This document shows, piece by piece, positions 14,338 to 20,540 of a stretch of 32,689 bases of DNA. Where the stretch lies: positions 1 through 32,689 of the forward strand of contig CAJKBW010000029.1 in the NCBI GenBank assembly GCA_905198295.1, in the 5' to 3' direction. The first letter of the stretch is position 1. Each line of letters begins with the position of its first letter. The notes beneath the pieces were generated by a model that saw nothing but the letters and a program-made list of their open reading frames with translations, ran no database searches and was not told where the DNA came from. The position numbers and the translations under genes are program-made. This DNA comes from an uncultured Oscillospiraceae bacterium. GTDB lineage: Bacteria; Bacillota; Clostridia; Oscillospirales; Acutalibacteraceae.

Positions 14338-15585
14338 ATGCCCACATTTGAAGAACTTTACGAGCAGGTAGCCAAATCCGCACTGGCGGGGGAATCGGAG
14401 CAGCAGATCCGCGCCAAAACGCTGCATTTCGACCGCCGTGCGCTGGCCTGTCTGCTGCATCCGGAGAAATATGCCCCGGTATGGCGCACCGGCGACTGCG
14501 ACTGCACCAGCGATAAAGCCGGCTGCGCGGCCAAATGCCCGTTTGACGCCATGCAGATCGATGACGACGGCAACGTTGCGGTAAATCCCGACCGCTGCGT
14601 GGGCTGCTCGGACTGTGTGGAACGCTGTGAGGGCGGCCATTTCACCGTCAGCCGGGACACCGTGCCGGTGCTGCGCGCGGTGCGGGATGGTGACGCGCCG
14701 GTTTATGCCATTGTTGCACCGGCCTTTATCGGCCAGTTTGCCGAGGATATCACGCCGGGTCAGCTGCGCGCCGCCTTTAAGGCGCTCGGCTTTGCCGGCA
14801 TGGTGGAGGTCGCGCTGTTTGCCGATATCCTGACCCTGAAGGAGGCGCTGGAATTCGACGCCACCATCCACACCGATCAGGATTTCCTGCTGACGAGCTG
14901 CTGCTGCCCGATGTGGATCGCTATGATCCGTAAGGTTTACGCCCAGCTGACGCCGCATATTCCCGGCGCCGTCTCCCCCATGATCGCCTGCGGCCGGGTG
15001 GTCAAACGGCTGGCACCGGGCGCTAAAGTGGTGTTTATCGGGCCGTGCCTGGCGAAAAAAGCGGAAGCGCGGGAGCCCGATATTGCCGACGCGGTGGATT
15101 ATGTGCTCACCTTCCAGGAAACGCAGGATATTTTCCGCATCGCCGGCGTCCGGCCGGAGGATTTTCCTCCCGACGATCGCGAACATTCCTCCCGCGGCGG
15201 ACGCATCTATGCGCGCGCCGGCGGCGTAAGCGAAGCGGTAAAGGCAGCCGTTGCCCGTCTCTCCCCTGACCGGGAAATCCCGCTGAAAAGCACTGCCGCC
15301 TCCGGCGTCCCCGCCTGCCGCGCCCTGCTGGATAAGCGCAAGTCCGGCGATATTGACTGGAATTTTCGCGAAGGAATGGGCTGTGTGGGCGGCTGCGTCG
15401 GTGGGCCGCGCGCCCTGATCGGGCGTGAAGAGGGCGCCGAGCACGTCGAGCATTACGGCGAGCGGGCGGCCTATGCCACCCCGCTGGATAATCCCCATGT
15501 ACTCGAGCTGCTGAAGCGGCTGGGGTTTGATACCGTCGAACAGCTGCTCACCGAGGACACCCTTTTCACCCGCCATTTTGCCTGA
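14338..15585 (+). CDS. [FeFe]-hydrogenase-like protein with N-terminal two-cluster ferredoxin domain
   Basis: This 415-residue single-chain protein joins a 2[4Fe-4S] domain to an [FeFe]-hydrogenase large-subunit domain. The first cluster motif is unusual, C54-x-C56-x6-C63-x3-C67-P, rather than CxxCxxCxxxCP. The second is regular, C87xxC90xxC93xxxC97. The H-cluster motifs are recognisable but altered: SCCCPMW (C188-C190), IGPCLAKK (C237, with Gly where catalytic enzymes have Met) and EGMGCVGGCVGG (C349 and C353). Cys ligands for an H-cluster are therefore kept, while two second-shell positions differ, as in putative sensory or non-standard groups. There is no NADH-binding or maturation gene nearby. 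The start at 14338 has AGGAAGGGG upstream. Hydrogen sensing, slow hydrogen turnover or another redox role are all possible. Confidence 0.85.
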   Translation: MPTFEELYEQVAKSALAGESEQQIRAKTLHFDRRALACLLHPEKYAPVWRTGDCDCTSDKAGCAAKCPFDAMQIDDDGNVAVNPDRCVGCSDCVERCEGGHFTVSRDTVPVLRAVRDGDAPVYAIVAPAFIGQFAEDITPGQLRAAFKALGFAGMVEVALFADILTLKEALEFDATIHTDQDFLLTSCCCPMWIAMIRKVYAQLTPHIPGAVSPMIACGRVVKRLAPGAKVVFIGPCLAKKAEAREPDIADAVDYVLTFQETQDIFRIAGVRPEDFPPDDREHSSRGGRIYARAGGVSEAVKAAVARLSPDREIPLKSTAASGVPACRALLDKRKSGDIDWNFREGMGCVGGCVGGPRALIGREEGAEHVEHYGERAAYATPLDNPHVLELLKRLGFDTVEQLLTEDTLFTRHFA

Positions 15586-15644
15586 CCGCCGTCCGGCACT
15601 CAGGCTTTACCGCAGTTTTCCCCCAAAGCCGGAAGAAATCCCCC

Positions 15645-15673
15645 TTGCGCAAACCGAACAGATGTGCTATTCT
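15645..15673 (+). promoter_or_regulatory. promoter of the helicase-nuclease gene
   Basis: TTGCGC (15645-15650), 17 nt, TATTCT (15668-15673), with TGC before the -10. The spacer and downstream side are occupied by the arms of a long inverted repeat. Confidence 0.75.
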
Positions 15674-15697
15674 AAAGAATGAACATCTGTTCGGTTT
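15651..15697. promoter_or_regulatory. 15-bp inverted repeat with LexA-like boxes around the helicase promoter
   Basis: The arm 15651-15665 (AAACCGAACAGATGT) is the exact reverse complement of 15683-15697, separated by 17 nt that hold the -10. The right arm contributes GAACATCTGTTC (15681-15692), a GAAC-N4-GTTC palindrome like the LexA (SOS) box of Gram-positive bacteria. The left arm holds GAACAGATGTGC, a one-base-off copy. A repressor bound at either side would block the promoter. An unrelated repressor such as a TetR-type protein is not excluded. Confidence 0.7.
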
Positions 15698-15725
15698 TCA
15701 TTTTGTCTTGGGGAGGGATAGCGCG

Positions 15726-18188
15726 ATGCCGGAGCGTGTGACCGTCTCGGTGCGGCAGCTGGTGGAATTCCTGCTGCGCGGCGGGGACATCGACAGCGGC
15801 GCGGCCGGCGGCCGGGACCGCATGGCGCAGGGCAGCGCGCTGCACCGGCGGCTGCAGCAGGAGGGTGGAAAGCATTACCGCCCCGAGGTATTCCTGACCC
15901 TGACCCGTGAGGTCGGCGGCGTAACCGTAACGGTGGAAGGCCGCGCCGACGGCATTCTGGAGGAAGAGGACGGCAGCGTGACGGTGGACGAGATCAAAAC
16001 TACCACATCGCCGCTCGACGGCTTTGCCGAGGATTATCCGGACACCGGGCTTAACGGCTTTCTGAGCCATGATGCGCGGCTGCACTGGGCGCAGGCCATG
16101 TGCTACGCCTATATCACCGCGGTGCGCCGCACCCTGAAAACCATCACCGTGCGGCTGACCTATTTTCAGATGACAACCGAGGAACAGCGGCAGTATTTTC
16201 ATCGGTTTACCCTTGCCGAACTGGAAGCGTTCTATCTGCACCTGCTCGCGCAGTTCAGCCGCTGGGCGGTCATGGCGGCTGTTCAGCGGAAAAAGCGGGA
16301 TGACTCGCTGCGGGAACTGCCCTTTCCGTTTGCCGAAAAACGGCCAGGCCAGCAGGAAATGATGGACGCCGTGGCGGATGCCGCCAAAAATGGGCAGCGG
16401 CTGTTCTGCCAGGCGCCGACCGGTATCGGCAAGACGATTTCCGCTGTCTATCCTGCCGTTGCCGCACTTGGTGCCGGCCATATCGAAAAATTCTTCTATC
16501 TGACCGCCAAGGCCAACACCCGCAACGGCGCCGAACGCGCCGCCGAACGGCTGCGGGAGGGCGGCGCGGTGCTCAAAACTATCACTCTGACCGCCAAGGA
16601 TAAAATCTGCTTTCTTCCGCATCGGGACTGCCGGCCGGAAAGCTGTCCATACGCCAGCGGCCATTACAGCCGGGTCAACGCCGCGCTGGAGGATCTGCTG
16701 AAGGGGCCGGACGCCATCACCCGCACCCACGTGGCCGCCTGTGCCGAACGGCATACCGTCTGCCCGTTCGAGCTGCAGCTCGACGCCTCGCTGTGGTGCG
16801 ACGGGATCATCGGTGACTATAACCATGCCTTCCATCCGCAGGCCTGCCTGCATCGGTTTTTCGATGACGGCGGCGCCTATCTGCTGCTGATTGACGAAGC
16901 CCATAACCTGGTTGATCGGGCGCGGCAGAATTTTTCCGCCGCGCTCTCCTGCACCCCGCTCCGGGAAGTAGCCGCACTGCTCCCTCCTGCGGGGGACGCC
17001 GCCCGGCTGATGAATAAGCTCATCCGCGGGATGCAGCAGCTGCGCCAAACCTGTCTGCCGGCGAACCATCTCGCGTCCAAGGTGCCGATGGTCAATTTCA
17101 ACCGGCTGGTCGGCAAGCTTATCGATGCGCTGGACGAATGGCTCGCCCGGCAGGCGGAGCCGGCGCCGGACGCGCTGATGACGGTCTATTTCGACCTGCT
17201 GCGCTGGCAGCGCACCGCAGAGGTGTACGACACACACTACATCACCCTGATCGAAACCGACGGCGGCGAGATCACAGCGCAGCAGCTCTGTCTGGATCCC
17301 TCCGCCCGGCTGCAGGGAATTTTGGACCGGGTAAAGGCGGCGGTATTTTTTTCGGCCACCCTCTCGCCGATGAGCTATTATATCGATGTGCTCGGCGGCG
17401 GCGCACAGGCACAAAAAAAGACGCTCCCTTCGCCATACAGGCGGGAGCATCTCTGTGTCCTGATCGCCGACCGGATTCGTACCGTCTACCAGGACCGTGA
17501 AGATACGCTGGTGGATGTGGCCGACTGTATTTATTATACCGCAGCCGCCAGGCACGGCAATTATATGGTGTATTTTTCTTCCTATGCCTATCTGGAGGCG
17601 GTGTATGACGAATTTCGGGAGCTGTACCCGCAGATGCACACCGTGCGCCAGACCGCCGGGATGGAGGACGCCGAACGCGAGGCTTTCCTTACGCAGTTCC
17701 GGGACGATAACCCGCATACGCTCATCGGCTTCTGCGTTCTCGGCGGGCTGTATGCCGAAGGGATCGACCTGCGCGGCAACCGGCTGATCGGTGCGATCGT
17801 GGTCGGTACCGGCCTGCCCGGACTCAGCACCGAACGCGACCTGCTGCAAAGCTATTATGAGCACCGCAGCGGCAACGGCTTCGCTTTTGCTTACCGCTAT
17901 CCCGGCATGAACCGGGTCCTGCAGGCGGCCGGCCGGGTGATCCGCAGCGAAACCGACCGCGGCGTGGTGGTGCTGATCGACGAGCGCTTCGGTTCTTCCG
18001 GCTGCCGGGCCTTGCTGCCGGAGCACTGGCATGGCTATGCGGCCGTGCGTACCCCGCAGGATATTGGCCGTCGCCTTGCCGCCTTCTGGACGGACGCAAA
18101 ACAGCATGACCCCGCAGCTCATACAAACCCCACAACGGCAGGTACATTCCCGGCCGCTGTCCGTCCGTATCCTGCATCCGTCCCCTAA
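15726..18188 (+). CDS. XPD/DinG-like Fe-S DNA helicase with N-terminal Cas4/RecB-type nuclease domain
   Basis: This 820-residue protein probably unwinds and cuts DNA in repair. Residues 1-150 form a PD-(D/E)XK domain with the full Cas4/RecB-like set: H40, D75 (GRADGI), E89-x-K91 (DEIKT) and Q123xxxY127. The superfamily 2 helicase follows: Walker A QAPTGIGKTISA (about 229-240), four candidate Fe-S Cys (C295, C302, C307, C346), the GDYNHAFHP segment, Walker B LIDEAHN (about 388-394), the SATLSP motif and the C-terminal GRVIRSE motif. The last about 25 residues are Pro/Ala/Thr-rich and look like a tail. The start at 15726 has GGGGAGGGA upstream; the earlier ATG at 15645 lies in the promoter. It is a single gene with a repressible promoter carrying LexA-like boxes, which supports a DNA-damage role. 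Confidence 0.9.
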   Translation: MPERVTVSVRQLVEFLLRGGDIDSGAAGGRDRMAQGSALHRRLQQEGGKHYRPEVFLTLTREVGGVTVTVEGRADGILEEEDGSVTVDEIKTTTSPLDGFAEDYPDTGLNGFLSHDARLHWAQAMCYAYITAVRRTLKTITVRLTYFQMTTEEQRQYFHRFTLAELEAFYLHLLAQFSRWAVMAAVQRKKRDDSLRELPFPFAEKRPGQQEMMDAVADAAKNGQRLFCQAPTGIGKTISAVYPAVAALGAGHIEKFFYLTAKANTRNGAERAAERLREGGAVLKTITLTAKDKICFLPHRDCRPESCPYASGHYSRVNAALEDLLKGPDAITRTHVAACAERHTVCPFELQLDASLWCDGIIGDYNHAFHPQACLHRFFDDGGAYLLLIDEAHNLVDRARQNFSAALSCTPLREVAALLPPAGDAARLMNKLIRGMQQLRQTCLPANHLASKVPMVNFNRLVGKLIDALDEWLARQAEPAPDALMTVYFDLLRWQRTAEVYDTHYITLIETDGGEITAQQLCLDPSARLQGILDRVKAAVFFSATLSPMSYYIDVLGGGAQAQKKTLPSPYRREHLCVLIADRIRTVYQDREDTLVDVADCIYYTAAARHGNYMVYFSSYAYLEAVYDEFRELYPQMHTVRQTAGMEDAEREAFLTQFRDDNPHTLIGFCVLGGLYAEGIDLRGNRLIGAIVVGTGLPGLSTERDLLQSYYEHRSGNGFAFAYRYPGMNRVLQAAGRVIRSETDRGVVVLIDERFGSSGCRALLPEHWHGYAAVRTPQDIGRRLAAFWTDAKQHDPAAHTNPTTAGTFPAAVRPYPASVP

Positions 18189-18330
18189 AACACCGACGCT
18201 TCCTCAAAAATACAGCGTAAACGCCGTACCGCACACGAAACAACAGCTGTCGGCAGCCGTTCCTGTCCGTCTCCCGCCGCTCCTCTGTATAATGCGGCGG
18301 TGCACCGGCACCACGCGTTTCCCCGGCCGC

Positions 18331-19311
18331 TCAGCCCCCGGCGTGAATCCTGCCCGCCCGAAATTCGGGCAGGAACCAGGCGTCGTCGATCGAAAAAGTG
18401 CGGCCGTTCAGATAGTCCAGCTCACCGGCCGGCGTGGTAAAGGCAAAATGGAGCTTGTAGGAGCACAGCGCCTGCCGGCTGAACCCGGTGCCGCGGTTGA
18501 GCGCATTGGTGCCGTATTTGCCGTCCCCGAGCAGCGGATGCCCGATGGAGGCCAGATGCGCGCGGATCTGATGGGTGCGCCCGGTCAGCAGCTCGATTTC
18601 CAGCAGCGCCAGCCCGTTTTTCTCCTCGAGCACACGGTAGCGCGTGGCAATGCTGCGCGCCCCTTCGGCGGCATGCGCCGACACATATACCCGGTTTTGT
18701 TTCTCGTTTTTTTCCAAAAATCCCTCGAGCGTGTCCTCCCTTTTGGCCGGCACGCCGTGGACGATGCATAAATAGAACTTGTGAATCTCCCGCTTTTTCA
18801 GCTTGTCGTTGAGAATCCGCAGCGCCGCGGCGTTTTTGGCCGCGATGACGATCCCGCAGGTGTTGCGGTCGATGCGGTTGACCAGCGCAGGCGCAAAGCT
18901 GTTCTCCTGTCCGGGATCGTACTCGCCCTTTTCGTACAGATAGCGCTGCACCCGGGCGATCAGCGTATCCCGGAATTCCTTGTCGTCCGGGTGCACCAGC
19001 AGTCCCGCCTTTTTGTTGAGCAGCAGCAGATTGTCGTCTTCATAAACGATGTCAAGCTGCTTGGCCGCGGTCAAAAAATCATATACCGGCGGCGCCTCAT
19101 CCAAAAATTCGGCCTGCACAACGTATACCGTCACCGTATCCCCTTCCTGCAGGCGGTAATCGATCTGTGCGCGCTTGCCGTTGACCCGGATATCCTTCTG
19201 CCGAACCCGTTTGTACATTTCCGATACCGGCAGCCGCGTGAAGGTCTTCGTCAAAAATTTGTCCAGCCGCTGTCCGGCGTCATTCGGTTTTATGGTAACC
19301 GTTTTCCTCAT
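18331..19311 (-). CDS. RluA-family RNA pseudouridine synthase with S4 domain
   Basis: This 326-residue enzyme turns uridine into pseudouridine in rRNA or tRNA. An S4 RNA-binding domain comes first (about 1-70: QRLDKFL ... DIRVNGKRAQIDYRLQEGD), and the RluA catalytic domain follows. The catalytic Asp is in NRIDRNTCG, which differs from the usual HRLDxxTSG in its first and last positions. The active-site partners are KFYLCIVHG, LLTGRTHQIRAHLASIGHPLLGD and YGTNAL. The exact RNA target cannot be assigned. The start at 19311 has AGGGAAAGGG 8 nt upstream. It is convergent with the helicase gene; the 142 bases between them show no clear terminator or gene. It shares its promoter region with divergent radC. 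Confidence 0.92.
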   Translation of the reverse strand: MRKTVTIKPNDAGQRLDKFLTKTFTRLPVSEMYKRVRQKDIRVNGKRAQIDYRLQEGDTVTVYVVQAEFLDEAPPVYDFLTAAKQLDIVYEDDNLLLLNKKAGLLVHPDDKEFRDTLIARVQRYLYEKGEYDPGQENSFAPALVNRIDRNTCGIVIAAKNAAALRILNDKLKKREIHKFYLCIVHGVPAKREDTLEGFLEKNEKQNRVYVSAHAAEGARSIATRYRVLEEKNGLALLEIELLTGRTHQIRAHLASIGHPLLGDGKYGTNALNRGTGFSRQALCSYKLHFAFTTPAGELDYLNGRTFSIDDAWFLPEFRAGRIHAGG

Positions 19312-19352
19312 AAGCTGTGCCCTTTCCCTAGTTTGTTGCCATTATTTTCTAT

Positions 19353-19381
19353 ATCCTATCATATCCGCGTACTCTTTTCAA
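19353..19381 (-). promoter_or_regulatory. promoter of the RluA-family gene
   Basis: On the minus strand TTGAAA (19376-19381) is followed by 17 nt and TAGGAT (19353-19358). Confidence 0.6.
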
Positions 19382-19394
19382 ACGATTCCGTGTC

Positions 19395-19403
19395 TGTTAT
19401 AAT
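19395..19403 (+). promoter_or_regulatory. extended -10 promoter for radC
   Basis: TGT-TATAAT (19395-19403) is a perfect extended -10 on the plus strand, divergent from the RluA promoter. The -35 is weak. It gives a leader of about 240 nt. The radC frame is open through part of this leader (from an ATG at 19411), but no ribosome site supports an earlier start. Confidence 0.65.
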
Positions 19404-19650
19404 AAAGAAAATGGAGAAAACAATTGTTAATTGTCTATATGCGTTTTTTATTTTGTTTGTCTTGAAATACGACTTTTTTCGACATTTCTCAGTGCGCATG
19501 GTTTTGGTGCGGCCGAATTCCTATATTCTCCCGCTCTGCCGCCTGCGGAAAACAGCCGGGAATGGCGGCCGGATTGTGCTGTATGTATGCCCGGCGCTGT
19601 GTTCCGAAAAAGCCGAAAAACATCAATCCGATGAAGGGAAGGAAAGTCAA

Positions 19651-20406
19651 ATGTCTACAGCCAAAGGGCTCCATGACGGCCATCGCGCCCGTGTTCGACA
19701 GCGTTTTCTTACGGAGGGTCTGCGCGGATTTGAAAGTCATCAGATCCTGGAAATGCTTCTCTTTTATGGAATTCCCCGCCGCGACACCAATGAGCTGGCG
19801 CATCGCCTGATCAATACCTTCGGCAGCCTGTCCCGCGTGATGGAAGCGGAGTATGAAGATCTGCTCAAAGTGCCTGGCATGACCGCGCAGGCGGCGACGC
19901 TGATCCAGTTCTGCCGTCAGCTGTCGGCGGAATACATCGCTGACCGGGATGAGGTCGGCTGTCTGCTGGATTCCACCGATAAGGTCGGCCGGTTTCTGCT
20001 TCCGCGTTTTCTCGGCCGCACCAAAGAAGCGGTCATGCTGATGTGCTTCGACGGAAAATGCCGGCTGCTCAACTGCTCGGTAATTTTTGAAGGCAGCATC
20101 AACACCGTGGACATCAGCATCCGCCTGGCGCTCCAGCAGGCGCTGCGCTGGGATGCCGCAGCGGTTATCGTGGCGCATAACCATCCTTACGGCCATGCGC
20201 TGCCTTCCCGCGAGGACATCAATACCACTCTCACGCTCGGCCGGCAGCTGAGCGTGGTTGATGTACAGCTGCTCGATCATATCATCGTGGCGGACAACGA
20301 TTATATATCGATGCGGGACAGTGCGGAATTTGCCCCTATTTTCCATCGTGTCTGGACCAAGGAGAACCATTATTCCATGCCTGACATCCCGGACACCGGC
20401 CGCTGA
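19651..20406 (+). CDS. radC: RadC/JAB-domain DNA repair-associated protein
   Basis: This 251-residue member of the RadC family has an N-terminal helix-hairpin-helix region (about 60-90: LLKVPGMTAQAATLIQF) and a C-terminal JAB/JAMM metalloprotease-like domain. The metal motif is complete: Glu147 (FEGSINTVDIS), H176-N-H178-P (VAHNHPYG), Ser187-type PSREDI and Asp189. The in vivo role of RadC is still unclear; links to repair, recombination and mobile elements have been proposed. The start is at 19651 with AAGGGAAGGAAAG upstream. The N-terminus MSTAKGLHDGHRARVRQRF is typical for Clostridia RadC. It is read alone from the promoter at 19395. Confidence 0.95.
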   Translation: MSTAKGLHDGHRARVRQRFLTEGLRGFESHQILEMLLFYGIPRRDTNELAHRLINTFGSLSRVMEAEYEDLLKVPGMTAQAATLIQFCRQLSAEYIADRDEVGCLLDSTDKVGRFLLPRFLGRTKEAVMLMCFDGKCRLLNCSVIFEGSINTVDISIRLALQQALRWDAAAVIVAHNHPYGHALPSREDINTTLTLGRQLSVVDVQLLDHIIVADNDYISMRDSAEFAPIFHRVWTKENHYSMPDIPDTGR

Positions 20407-20408
20407 CC

Positions 20409-20459
20409 ATGTAAAACGGTGCCCTCCTGTAAGACGGTACCTCACGTGAAACGGCATCC
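20409..20459 (+). repeat. three degenerate 17-18 bp tandem repeats after radC
   Basis: GTAAAACGGTGCC (20411), GTAAGACGGTACC (20429) and GTGAAACGGCATCC (20446) follow each other with a period of 17-18 bases. They lie between the radC stop codon and the terminator. No function is apparent. Confidence 0.45.
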
Positions 20460-20495
20460 GCAGCAAAGCCGCTCCGCTACCGTCGGTTCCGCCAC

Positions 20496-20530
20496 AAAAA
20501 AAGCCCATGCCGGTGAGGCATGGGCTTTTT
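20496..20530. terminator. bidirectional terminator between radC and ispH-S1
   Basis: AGCCCATGCC (20502-20511) pairs with GGCATGGGCT (20517-20526). A-runs precede and T-runs follow it, so it can stop transcripts from both convergent sides. Confidence 0.92.
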
Positions 20531-20540
20531 GGTTTGTCCG

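Noticed and set aside
15672..18122. 816-residue minus-strand open frame opposite the helicase-nuclease
   Set aside because: The plus strand holds all helicase and nuclease motifs; the reverse product is low-complexity and lacks a start signal.
18781..19650. Upstream extension of the radC frame
   Set aside because: It runs through the opposite-strand RluA-family gene and the promoter region. The ATG at 19651 has the ribosome site and the family N-terminus.
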